From Seriola aureovittata (taxonomy: Eukaryota; Chordata; Actinopteri; Carangiformes; Carangidae), in assembly GCF_021018895.1 (NCBI RefSeq), contig NC_079369.1:10259694-10323693 (forward strand): a stretch of DNA of 64,000 nt. The letters are read 5' to 3'. The translations under genes were made by a program, and so were the position numbers. This document shows, piece after piece, positions 33,038 through 44,249 of this stretch. The notes under the pieces are model-generated. The model made no database searches, had not been told where the DNA came from, and was given only the letters and a program-made list of their open reading frames with translations. The stretch's first letter is position 1; every line of letters starts with the position of its first letter.

Positions 33038-35352
33038 TCACTTCTTCAGGCTGCCTATGAGGGACAAGCAGATCATCACTTACTCTCCACATTTTCAGTA
33101 AATCAACTTTTTAAATGTTGAAGATCACACACGGTGCATAAAAGGGTGGAGCAGCTTTGGACAAGCACCCGATTTCAACACTGACCTTACTTGGGTAAGT
33201 TTCTTTCCTGTGAGAAATGAACGGACAAACAGATCACTATTGAAGTGTTGCAATAAGATTGCATTGTATCTCTTGTTTCTATGTAGTGTAATTGAGAAAC
33301 ACTGACTTTTTCTGCGTTTCATCCAGCAAAAACAAATGGAGCAGAAGGCTGACAAGGCTCCACACCCAGCCACAGCCAACAGAGCCTGTTTATAGCCTGA
33401 AAAACAAATATATTCACTCTCTGGAATACAGTCACTCCTTCCATACAATATTTTAAAGTGTGATATTTCAAGTTACTACCATAATACTGTTGTTGTTGCC
33501 CATTATAATAATGATTCTTTAGAAGCAGCAAAACAAGTGCTATGTCTATACCTGCCTTGGTTTTGGTGTATTTATTCTTATTTAAAAAATATTTTATAAA
33601 CTTTTATATAACTTCAAATAATTACTTGTACAAATTGGTCTTGGGCCACTCCAGGCCCCAGTGGCCCCACAGGTAACACTCGCTGAGCCCATCAGCAGGA
33701 AGCCTAGGTGGCATTTCAGTTGACAGGTTGAGTTAAATGTCTGATTTCCTCCAAAACAGCTAAAGTCCCCGTTATCAGGCTGAGGCAGATGGGGGCATTC
33801 CACAGCTGTGGGTACAAAACAGGTCAAAGGTTAACAGGGGTACAGTTATGTAATATCTTACAATAGCTTTGTATTGTGAAAATAACACATTTTTTAGACC
33901 CCATACAAGCTGATGCAAGTAATTTTGATCCGTATTTTGAACATGATCCTTAGCTTGGCCTCAGGATACAAAGGAAACAGATGCATTTTCCTTCATAGAA
34001 CTCTTTTTTAAAAAAAAAAAAAAAAAGAAAGAAAAAAAAGAAATTAATGTTATGAAGAAGAGCAGTATGAGTCAGTGAACTTATGATGCCCACAGGGCGT
34101 AGATGGCAGGCAGGAGGATCCAAATGCAGGCACAGAGGAGGCAGCTGAGACTCAAACTTACAGGCAGTGCAGGCAAGAGCATATGAGCCGGAGTGACACA
34201 GGCAGAAACAGAACAGTCCAGAAACTCACAGAAACACGAGAATGCAGTGATGACAAATAAATAAATAAAAAAATAAGAAAAATAAAAGAAAAACCAACAG
34301 AGGCGAATTGTGACAGAAATATCCTGGTTGGTTAGCTGCTAAATGAGAAGAGTTAGTAGTCATTGTAATTGTATACTTGAAATCTGTGGATTTTCTCATC
34401 TCTTAGCAAAGAATCGTCAGTATGGAAAGGAATAACAGCCACCAAAAACTGTTTCATTGAACATTATGGGCATGTGACTATTAAGATTAACTTGAAAAAA
34501 ATTTACCTATCCTTTAAATAAACATCACGTACTGTTTAACAGTAATACTGTAATAATAATTTGTGACTTGTATTCAAAGAGCTCTCTCCTCACCTGTTTG
34601 GCACCTGTCTCCCTTAAAGCCAGTTTCACAGAGGCAGGTTATGTTTTTTATGGCCTCCTGACATGTTCCTCTGCCGCATGATGTTGCATTACATTGGGCT
34701 GTTAAGAAAAAGGTGCAATACTAAAACCTTTATCGTTTGTGAAACCGTAACAACCTTTAAAAACAATCAGCTTTACATACCTTTATAACAAACAGGGCGT
34801 TTTCCATGGGAACATTTCTCATCATTCCACTTCCCTCTGTTTTTTCCTTTTTTGATGTAGATCTCCACACAGAACTCTGTGCTGTGGTTGTTGTTGGGTT
34901 CGTTTTCTGCCCACGACTCATTACCAACCCATGTGCTGTTATTCCCAATCCAGGTCCAGGTTTCATTCTTGTGGTTTTTAGTGATTCCAATCCAATAATA
35001 TGGACTTCCTTGTCTCTCTGGCAGGTAGGATACCAGATAATCATTCTCAATTTGGCTTTGGATGACCACCATGTCTGTGTAATTAGACTGGCAATACAGC
35101 CGGGCCTCGGTCCAGTTCATGGTTTTATTTGAGTAATGATATGTCCAGCCCAAAGTAGTTGCAGCCAAGGAGCTACCTGTAAGAGGATAATGGGATGACA
35201 ATTCACCATCAGATGTGACAGCGTTCATGCACATTTGTGTTATGTATCGTGTCAACTCAGCAACTATACATTCTGTCATAGTATTAAAACTAATACTCAC
35301 CGAGGAGGAAGAATAGTGTCAACTTCATTATCAGGGAGCGAATTACAATCAT
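33038..35352 (-). CDS. sell: L-selectin-like receptor with a single CCP domain
   Basis: A small selectin; in mammals L-selectin sits on leukocytes and mediates rolling and lymphocyte homing. Coding exons from 5' to 3': 35301-35352 (signal), 34781-35176 (lectin), 34594-34698 (EGF), 33626-33805 (CCP), 33307-33396 (membrane) and 33038-33054 (tail). The total is 840 bp, 279 residues. The lectin has the full calcium signature EPN and WNDE, and VEIYIKK in place of VEIYIKR at the sialic-acid-contacting arginine. The EGF is short with six cysteines. The membrane segment is about ALLAVAGCGALSAFCSICF, followed by the basic tail KRRKSSLKK. Human SELL has two CCPs, so one is missing here. The translation start could also be the Met at 35328 (MKLTLFFLLG). 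The sell name follows from cluster order, the short stalk and the short basic tail. Confidence 0.85.
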
Positions 35353-35537
35353 CGGTTGTCTGTCTGAAGAAAAAAAGATTTTTGAAAATTAATATCATCA
35401 TGAAAAATGACTGAATAAGAAATTAATTACTCACCTAGAATTGGTATTATAGCTTAATATATAAACAAAATGTTCTCTAAATTGTTTAAAACACTAGTAA
35501 ACTTAAATCATAATCTTTCACCTTTCATCAAACTTAC

Positions 35538-35604
35538 ACCGCAGGGGCTCAGTAAGTGAATGTTAGTTTGGTGCAATCAGGGATCAGTGTTAGGCTTTTA
35601 TATT
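35538..35604 (-). promoter_or_regulatory. Candidate sell promoter and non-coding first exon
   Basis: The minus strand carries ATATAAAA at 35596-35603. Downstream, a donor GTGTAAGT (GT at 35537-35536) would close a non-coding exon ending at 35538. An acceptor at 35365-35364 joins it to the exon holding the start codon. Confidence 0.45.
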
Positions 35605-36540
35605 TCTCCTAGGCTAAGCAATCCAACATTATCATACAATAGCTGGATGTTTACTGTACAGAGTAAATGCATGTGATGAATGATTGGCTTAATGACTTAT
35701 TATACATGAACAGACTTGTTGGGAAGTGTTACCTGCTTTTGGTAAAGGTGGGATCAGGGACAGATTATTCAGTCGTGCATGAAAAAAAATCTATGAAAGG
35801 GAATACAAACAATAAAAAAAAGTATTCTAAATTTAGAGAATGAACTATTCCCAACATTTTCTTTCCCCTATTAATTGCATGTTCATTGCCACTTTTGCAG
35901 CTATTTTTTGGTGATCAATTCCTTTATGACCCTTTGGCTTTATTAGTGTATTGAAAGTATATTGCACAATGAAATTAAGCCTTTCACCTGTTAAAATGAG
36001 GGTTTTTTCAGTATCCTTTATTCATGGTTTTTTAGTGACATTACTGCTCTGCATGCTAACGTGTTATAAATCTAAGTTTTCAACAGCAACAAATTACAGA
36101 GAGACAGAGTGCCCATGCTGTCGCCTCCAGTCTGATGTAAGATATCAGATGTATTTCTGGTCCTACTAAAGTGCTGACATAGAAGAAAATTCACTGAGGC
36201 AAACAATGGTGATGATGTGTAAAACAGATTACCCCAGCTGTTATTCAGCCATCCTGCTCTGTCCTGACCCCTGCAATGGGGTGACAGAGACAGATAAGAG
36301 GTCTGTGTTGTATTTGGAAAAGGTTCTTCCTGCACCCCTGAAAAAACACACAATGTCCTGCAATTTCAGTGTGAATGTCACTGTGCTCAAAGTGTGGGAA
36401 TATCATTGGAGTTAATGGCTGAACCTATGTACTGGGGCAGCACTGTAGTCACACAGCAATATATATCTTTCTGAACTGACAGTAGATATGGGTCATCATA
36501 CTGAAAGATGCATAAGAATAAACAAAAGCAAGTGATGGTT
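35605..36540. other. Spacer between sell promoter and sele 3' end
   Basis: About 0.9 kb of AT-rich sequence with no supported gene. Short frames around 36072-36415 lack any family resemblance. Confidence 0.6.
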
Positions 36541-36546
36541 TGAAGT

Positions 36547-36552
36547 TTTATT
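36547..36552 (-). terminator. Polyadenylation signal of sele (minus strand)
   Basis: AATAAA on the minus strand, about 530 bases after the sele stop. The 3' UTR between is AT-rich and featureless. Confidence 0.6.
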
Positions 36553-37081
36553 ATGAATAAAAGTCAGCACTGCTTTAAACATACAGAAATATCAATATCA
36601 ATTTCAAATGCATTAACTACCTATTAAATAAAAATAGCCCATAAATACAGAAATTATTCACAGTTCTGTAATAGCATGACAATCCACCCACAATGTTATG
36701 CAGCATTTACTATAACATGGATAGAGCCATGCACCTTTCCAGCATTTTCATGAAGAGGTTGAACAATATGTTCAATATAAAACTCCCTTTGGGAGGAAAT
36801 ATATGTTTGAACACCAATACAGAGCAAATAAATGATCGTTTTAAAAACTGCATAGAACAAAAACATGATAATACCATTAAATGCAAAGATCTAAAAGAAA
36901 GCATTTCCTCTCATTAATTAAATCTCTGACATGCGGGGTTTTACTGTTAACAAGCTTCACACTGTTCAAAATGATTCATATTGTTCACGTTACCATGTCT
37001 GGTGATGCACATACAGTTATGTTAAAGATATAGGTCTATATAGCTTAGTTCTTAGCTGCCTATGTGGATTATGACTGTGTT

Positions 37082-40000
37082 CTATATGAGGCTGTCAGTG
37101 CTATTTTTGTAGACCTGTGGAGGAGCCTCTATGTCGGAGTTGCTGTAAGAAAAGACAAAAGAAGAGGATGAGCACTGCAATCCAACAAACTTTTTTTTTC
37201 AGAAAACTGTATGATTTAAGAAAGGTGAACGTTTATCTAACCTGTTCAGCTCAAACTTGGTTGCTTTCTTCTTAAGTCGTTTCAGGATCCACATGGCAAC
37301 AGACAGACCAGATAACAGAGCGCCTCCTGTGGCCACACCAGAGACGATGGCAGTAACCTGAGATGGGGAAGCTGTGGAAACATTATCAAATGTGAATTAT
37401 TTCACCTTTTAAATGCAAACTCATATTTGAATCTTGTATTGTATTTAAATTTCTCATAACATTTGTTCCTTTTCTGTGTTTTACCTTGGCAGGTGGGTCT
37501 CTCTCTGGTCCAGTTGCCGTTACGATCACAGGTCAGCAGCTCATGTCCATCTAAGGAGTAATCTTGACTGCATGTGAAGGAGCACTGAGAGTTGTACTCT
37601 TGGTCTTTGTCTGAGCAGTTGATTTGACCATTTTCAGGAGCCTCGAGCAACGGGCAACTTACGACTGTTGGAAAAGAGAGCGAGAATTAAGATTTTAATT
37701 ATCACATATTGGAGCATGCAAATAAAGTAGTGCAATACAAATTGTGCAGATAAAACGGGTACATATCTATACCTTTGCAGGTGGGTGGTGTGGAGTTCCA
37801 CTGGCCTGAATGTCCACACTCCATGCTGAGTGCACCTTCAAGTTCATGGCCCTCATCACAGCTAAAAGTGCAGAAAATACCAAGTGGATGGGGGGTCTCG
37901 GTGGACACAGGTAAAGACAGGGAAGCGCTACAGCTGATGTGGCCATTTGTTGGAATCTCAGGTGCAGGACATCCTATTGCTACAAAGGAAAAATGGAAGA
38001 GATGTCATGAGGCACAAAATCAGAGCACAAATAGGCTGTGAAAAAGCTTTGGGTAAGTAGCATGTAGTATATAAAGATTTATGAGACTATGATATGCTTC
38101 CATACCTTTGCAGGTAGGTATGGCTTTACTCCATTGTCCGTCCTCAGAGCACTGAATAGTCTGCACTCCCTGCAGTTCATAGCCTGCTTTACAGCTGAAG
38201 CTGCAGGTGGAGCCAGGCTGCAGTTCAGTAGAAGATGCGTTGCACATGGTGTTAAGGTGAGTGTCTCCCTCTGGATTCTGGCATGTGATGGCTAACACAG
38301 GAAAATAAGTGAAAAAAACAAATTACATTTAGTGTGTTTGTCACAAGGCAAGGAACAAGTAAACTCTTATTAATCATAAAGACGGCGTACATTACATTTA
38401 AAGTGCGCCCTCACCTTCACAGCGTGGCATTCTCTCACTCCACTCAGCTGCTGATGTGCACATCAACCTGCTCTCTCCCACCAGGCGGTAGCCGGGGGCA
38501 CAGTTGAAGCTGCAGGTGTTTCCGTAAATGAACCTCATATCTGCATCTCCACAGTTGACAGAGCCATTCTCTAGCTCCTCGATAGCGGGGCACTGGACAG
38601 CTGCAAAACAGAGGGGGCAACAGAAGAGGTCAACAGCAGCCTTCTAAAAAAAAAAAATCATATAACTTTCCCCTTGCAATGACAGACTTAAATACAGCCG
38701 GACTATAAAATCCTGCAAGGTAAAAACATAAAATATGTGGGCGTACCAACACAAGATGGCTGTGAGGCATTCCAGCTTCCTGATGCTTCACATTGCAGAG
38801 TGTTAGATGTGGAACCAGTTTGCACAAAGCCTTCATCACAGGTAAATACACAGGTGGACTGGTAGCTGGAGGAACCCAGAGGATCAGAGCAATTCATGGA
38901 TCCTCTTGCTGGATGAGACAACTCTGGACACTGAACCACTGTGGGTGACAGCACCATAAAAACACATTAAGGCATGATCCATTACTGAGAATATAAAACT
39001 CTGCTTCTCTGAATGTCGTTACTTGAAATCAACGTTATATTTCAATGTATTTTTTTATTTTATTTTTTATTTTTTTGCAGCTTTGCAATACACCTCAACT
39101 CACGTTCACATGTAGGAGGCTGCGCCGACCATATTTTGGAGGCAGTGCATGTCAGGGGTGTTGGCACACTCAGCTCATATCCTTTCTCACAGGAATACTC
39201 GCAAGAGGAGTTGTAGGAAAAATTCCCATACTGATGAGTGCAAGTTACGCTTCCTTTATATGGGACAGTCACCTCCTCTTTGTCACATTTAATAACTGCC
39301 GACAAAGAAAACAGGAGAATTAGATATCAAGTCCTGACTGTAAGTGACTTAAAGTAAGGTGAACAAGCAGAACATCATTGTATTTCTTACCTTGCTCACA
39401 CCTCTCTCCATAAAAGCCTTCAAAACAAGCACACATGTGGCTGTTGATGGTTTCCACACATTCTCCATAGACGCATGAGTCATTCTTACAGGCAGCTGAG
39501 GAGAGAAGAAGTACGTTCATATATCTTTTCAGTAACACCATCAATAAATAATTTAAACAGTTTAGTCACTAGAATTTTCTAATATTGAACAAGAATACCA
39601 CAACTAAGGCAGCTAAAATGAACAGCTATTGTATCCTAATCCAAAACTTTAGCTTACCTGTGTAGCACAGAGCCGTCTTGTTCTTCTCGCACCTCTCATC
39701 ATTCCACTTGCCAGTCTGTTTATCCCTTTTAATGTACATCTCCACACAATCCTCATTAACCCCCCTCTTAGCTCCATTCTTGCCATTGTTTGGTTCACCC
39801 TTTGCCCAGTTGGTTGCTTCTTTTGTCAGAGCCTTGTTGGTGCCGACCCAGGTCCAGACATCATCGACCTTGCGGATCCCGATCCAGTAGTAGGTGGTTT
39901 TCTTGGGTAGCCAGCTGTTGAGATGCCCAATCTCTTCCTGGTTCTGGATGGCCACCATGTCTGTGTAGTGCTCCCTGCACCAGGCTCTTGCTTGTTTCCA

Positions 40001-40392
40001 ATTCATGGTGGTGTTAGAGTAGTAGTAAGACCAGCTCTCTACACAAGTCCACATGCACATCACTGAGGATGGAGGACAGAACATATATATTAGATTGTAA
40101 GCTAAGAAGTAAAGTAAAGTAAATTAGAGTAATATCTAAAAGGAAAAAACTTTAAAGTGGGACACTACAGGGTTTCTTTGCATTAAATTTACATACTTGA
40201 GCAAAGAAGGGTCAAGCTGATCCATGAGGAAGAGATCTTAGATCCACGGGTCTGAAGTAATCCAAAGCAGATCTCCTGTAAAAAGTAAAAAGAAAAAATT
40301 TATACACAGATTCATCATGGACTAAAAGCAAACAATGAAGTCATTTGCATGAAAGGCACCTGCATTTAAGCTGATACCTTCATACTCACCAT
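37082..40392 (-). CDS. sele: E-selectin-like receptor with six CCP domains
   Basis: An endothelial-type selectin that captures leukocytes during inflammation. Coding exons from 5' to 3': 40390-40392 (ATG only), 40197-40275 (signal), 39658-40062 (lectin), 39391-39495 (EGF), CCP1 39104-39295, CCP2 38747-38938, CCP3 38415-38600, CCP4 38106-38291, CCP5 37773-37979, CCP6 37485-37664, membrane 37242-37371 and tail 37082-37142. The sum is 1926 bp, 641 residues; human SELE has 610 residues and also six CCPs. The lectin keeps all expected residues: [21 protein letters not shown] and WNDERC. A seven-residue-scale insertion rich in Gly/Lys/Asn follows EPNN. CCP5 is longer than its neighbours, with extra residues before the third Cys. 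After the membrane segment the tail begins [15 protein letters not shown]. All domain junctions are phase 1. Confidence 0.92.
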
Positions 40393-40495
40393 TTTAAGTG
40401 GTGTGTGTAATAACCTAGAGAAGACTTGGAATTTATTTCGATGCAGCTTATTTGAGGACAATGTGATAGTGAAGTTTGATGCGCTGAGGCCCCTC

Positions 40496-40625
40496 CTTTT
40501 AAACACTCCATCGGTCTGATCCCGGTTTCCTGGAAGCTCACATCACAATAGGGTTTTTTCAATGGAAATTCCCACAGCCCCTCAACTACTAGTCCATCCC
40601 ACCAGGGGGGCTTGGAAACTTTCCC
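40496..40625 (-). promoter_or_regulatory. Candidate sele promoter with NF-kappaB sites
   Basis: On the minus strand GGGAATTTCC (40564-40573) is a perfect NF-kappaB consensus (GGGRNWYYCC), and GGGAAAGTTTCC (40614-40625) is a kappaB-like palindrome. TTTAAAAG at 40496-40503 is a TATA-like box about 60 bp downstream of the first site. The ATG exon follows about 105 bases later. Mammalian SELE uses clustered kappaB sites upstream of a TATA box, so inflammatory induction is a fair inference. Confidence 0.6.
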
Positions 40626-40734
40626 TCTCTGTTTTTATGGCCACACTATAAAGCCAAAAATCCTTTGTTTTAGGCAGAATTTCCTGTTAATATAATTCTT
40701 ATCATTATTATGATATTAAACTTTCACTAGTGGA

Positions 40735-41195
40735 AATAAAGTTTATTTACTTGAGCTTACTTTTACTTTTTTTTATTGCATTTAAGTAAATTTAAGTTTT
40801 ACTTGACTATTTCCATTTTACACCACTTTATACTTATACTCAATCACATTTAGAGGGAAAATTTATTCTTTACTTACTTTACTTACATTCATTACATTTG
40901 TTTGACTGCTACAGTTACTGACTACTAGTAAGATATAGATTTTCATGTAAAACATATGATGGACTTATAAAATATAATGTATTGTTTAATCTACTCAGAA
41001 AAACATACATTTGGAGAGTCCAGCTGAATCAACTATAACTGCTTAAACTGCTATTCCACCTAATGATACGTTTCATTTTGACACCAAAGTACATTTTACT
41101 ACAAATACTTTTAATGCAGGACTTTTACTTGTAATGTATTTACTTTTCCTTTTTATATTTAGTTGTAATTAGTATTTTACTTAAGCAAAGCATCT
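40735..41195. repeat. Common teleost dispersed repeat (ACTTTTACTTAAGTAAA type)
   Basis: Words such as AATGCAGGACTTTTACTTGT, ATTTGTTTGACTGCTACAG and TATTTTACTTAAGCAAAG are hallmarks of a very abundant anonymous teleost repeat (memory-based). It lies just upstream of the sele promoter and is non-coding. Confidence 0.75.
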
Positions 41196-42640
41196 AAATG
41201 CTCGCCCAATGTGGTAATGAGCTGATAGGGTACTACTGTGCCAAAAACCTTAAATTAGCACATGTGGCAAAGACAAAATAATCTGCCAATCATAAGAAAC
41301 TGATAAGTTTCTGGGAAAGGCACATTAGCGCAAAGCATACATATAGAAGCATGAGTAAAGTGAAAAGTGACTACAAAGGAAATTACAGTTGGAAACTGAA
41401 ATGCTGTGTGCTGATAAGACAAACTGTCTGAGAATGATTACAAAAATTATTCTCACTTTTTCCCCCTATTTGGATTGGAGCCATTCTTCACAAAATGAAA
41501 GCAAATAATGTTTTCTATATCAGCACTAATGAGACTCTTTTGTTTCTGTAAAGCACTTTGTAGTTTGATTCAGTCAGAATGATTCAGTCTGGCCATTTAG
41601 TGTGGCACCAGACAAGGCAAAGACTGGAAAATGCTTTTGACATAAAAAAAAGGAATTGACATGTCCTGTCAAAGGGTGTGCTCATCTCAAGAGGAAAGAT
41701 GGAAAAAAACACAATGCTACAAACATTTTTTACTGGTATTCTTTGTGTCCAGAGACAGGAAATATGTGCTGCAGGAGCAGAGGCGCCTGCTAGCCGCATT
41801 AGCATCTCAAAGTGATCATTCATATCCTTCCTTTCTGACCTGTAAGACACACAGCTGCTGTTGTTTGACACCTCTTAACCTCCACCCCTTCCCTGAAAAA
41901 TAATATAAACTCTATAATTAACTCATACAGAATAAGACTCAAGGGAGAAAGTCAGTTCCAGCTATGATCGGAATATCCTTAAAAAATAATGTTTGTGCTC
42001 TTAGCGGCTCTGCTGAACTAGTTTATGACATTACCGTTAAGACTACTGTATTCTGTTTATTATTCTACACACTGTGTGTAAACTCTATAATTAACTCTAC
42101 ACACTGTGTGTAGAATATTCAAACACCTGCTAATGCATTTGTGCTGCACTTTGTTTCTTACTACAATCATTAAAAACATTCAAAACAGAATTAAAGACAG
42201 TCTGTCTTATTGGCCATGATAGAGCTGAAGACTCTTTCCTGTGGAGAGGTTTGTGACTGTGGCATGAACTTTTGACTTTTTTTGGCTCCAAATTAAAGGC
42301 TGCAGGATGGATTACGAGCTAAAGAGATCATTCAGCGACCAGATGTCCAAGCAACTGTGGCAAAACATCCATCCTGCTATATTCTGAAGTATTCTTGAAA
42401 CAACAAATACATCCCTACTGACTTCAACTCTGACCTCTGATCATCAACACCAGTGGAGGATCTTTCCCTGGAAAGGAAATGACAAGTCAAATAGAAGGAT
42501 AAAAGAAAAAGTCTCAAAGGAAGAAAAACAGTATTTGCCATCATTGCTGGTCTCTTCTGTTTGATACAAACTGGATAACAACATCAGCTACTTGATTTTA
42601 GGGTTTGAGGACAAATTCAAACAGTTACGTCTTGCTGCCA
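41196..42640. other. Intergenic region between sele and phpt1 (divergent genes)
   Basis: No gene is supported. A strong hairpin sits at 42061-42117 and a related direct repeat near 41906-41924. Small frames around 41584-41903 are unsupported. Confidence 0.6.
42061..42117. repeat. 57-bp hairpin-forming inverted repeat
   Basis: Twenty-base arms (42061-42080 and 42098-42117) pair with one mismatch around a 17-base loop. The outer 12 bases (TATTCTACACAC / GTGTGTAGAATA) are perfect. The loop sequence AACTCTATAATTAACTC also occurs at about 41908-41924. Confidence 0.85.
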
Positions 42641-42720
42641 TGTGGGGGCGCGAGCGTGCGAACTCCCCAACAGGCTGTAAATGATCTGTTCCTTTAAGAC
42701 AGGAAATAGACGTCCTGGTC

Positions 42721-42729
42721 CATATAAAG
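42721..42729 (+). promoter_or_regulatory. TATA-like box before phpt1
   Basis: CATATAAAG lies only about 20 bases before the first in-frame ATG (42749), with a GACGTC (CRE-core) motif near 42709. A start site 25-30 bases after this box would fall past that ATG and favour the downstream Met at 42824. Confidence 0.35.
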
Positions 42730-42748
42730 TGATTGGAGAAAACACACC

Positions 42749-43578
42749 ATGTTGTTGTCTTTCGTCGGTAGACCTCTGAACAGTCTGAGGGTCTCCGGTG
42801 CGTTGACTAAAGCTACAGTCGCAATGGCAGACGCTCTGGCTAAAATCCCCGATGTGGAGATTGATCCAGAGGGAATTTTTAAGTACATTCTGGTCAGAGT
42901 GAAAGTGAAAGATGGCGATGTGCATAAAGACATTGTCCGGGGCACAAAAAGTGCAGAATATCACAGTAAGTTCGCTGCTACAGAAGAGCGTCAAGTGCGT
43001 CAGTTAAGCTCGAGATTGCCGTGAAAACCGAAACTTGCGCGCAGTTTTTCCTGCGGCGTGTTCCGAATTGACCCATTGATGTCCAAGTTGCATTCATGCC
43101 GCACAGACCAGGCAGATGCAATACTTGCTAACCTTTATATGCTTATTGCAAAAAAAAAAATCAAAACAAAAAAACTGGAGGCTATGATGATAAAGTAACT
43201 TGAATACTAAACTGTACTGAAACTAAACCAGATTGTATCTTTTTATTTGAATTATTTACAGATCACATATTTGAGAAGGTCAGTCCAGCTATGGAGGCCT
43301 TGGGGATGGAGTGTAAATGCCTTGGAGGAGGGAAGATAGAGCACAAGAGCCAAGACAAAAAACTAAGGGTGTTTGGAGAATCAACTGTAAGTTCATTTTA
43401 TTGGAAAAGCATTAAAAGATGAATTAAATAGCAATAGAGTATTGCTTTAATGTGATTATTTTCATGCTTTCTGACTCATTTCCAGGCCTTTGGCAAAGCA
43501 GACCATTCTGTGTCTGTAGAGAAGTTGAAGAGTGCCTACAGCAACTATGAAATCACCTGGTCTGATGACAAAAAATAA
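42749..43578 (+). CDS. phpt1: 14 kDa phosphohistidine phosphatase
   Basis: This enzyme removes phosphate from phosphohistidine in proteins in the cytosol and elsewhere. Three exons (42749-42965, 43262-43386, 43486-43578) give 144 residues from the first ATG, or 119 from the ATG at 42824; human PHPT1 has 125. The catalytic His is in SAEYH at the end of exon 1 (residue 72 of the long form), matching the human AEYH motif. The phosphate-binding Gly loop CLGGGKIEHKSQDKK is followed by a Ser-containing GESTAFG and the C-terminal YEITWSD. The 25-residue extension before Met-26 has Arg, Lys, Ser and Leu but no acidic residue, like a mitochondrial presequence, yet may not be translated (see the TATA entry). 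Human PHPT1 is on 9q34, so its place here is a lineage rearrangement. Introns show it is not a retrocopy. Confidence 0.93.
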
Positions 43579-43717
43579 AGTTTAAAGCTGTATCCCATCA
43601 TTATCTGCCTTTATTTATCAGTTCCTAAATGGGTTAATGTTTTGACCCTTCTGTACAACCATCATTTAATTCAAATACACTACTGTGCATTTAATTTTAT
43701 GATTTGGATTCTTTGAA

Positions 43718-43723
43718 ATTAAA
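43718..43723 (+). terminator. Probable phpt1 polyadenylation signal
   Basis: ATTAAA lies 140 bases after the stop codon. An AATAAA also overlaps the stop codon itself (43574-43579) but would leave almost no 3' UTR. Confidence 0.45.
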
Positions 43724-44249
43724 AATGTTCCCATATTGACACAAAGGTCTCAAAGTGCTTTTTTTAATGCAGGTTTTTATCGTTTTCACTCTCAAATCCC
43801 CCTCGTTTAAAAGTAAACTGAGTCAGTTTTACTTTTACTTTTATTAATGGATTTTATCAGAATTGGAGACCATGTGCCAAGCGTAAAGTCCATACAGGAA
43901 CTTGTGAGTCAGTCAGAATCACTAACGTATCCTGTTACTAGTTTCCTGTTTAAAAAAAAAACAAATAAGAAGGGTTTCCAATTATACATTCCATGATTAA
44001 CTAAGTTTTAAGAGTAACAAAAGCAAGATTACAGAGCGATTAAACATTTTTCAGCCGAGTCCATCGAGTAAACAAAACTTCCCATCCAGTTTGTGAAAAT
44101 AAACTTTTTTTTTTGTTTTTGCACCACCCAGAAAAATAAATGAATACCCATGGAACAAGTGAAATCTAGTGCTATCTAAATCCAAAGTTTCACTATCTAA
44201 GCAAAAACAAGCCAAAGCATGATACTAGTGGCTTAACGTGACTGACTGT

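Noticed and set aside
33125..33307. Extended sell cytoplasmic tail reading through to 33125
   Set aside because: A GTCAGT donor after KRRK and a downstream exon with an in-phase acceptor give a short basic tail as expected for L-selectin; the read-through has no homology.
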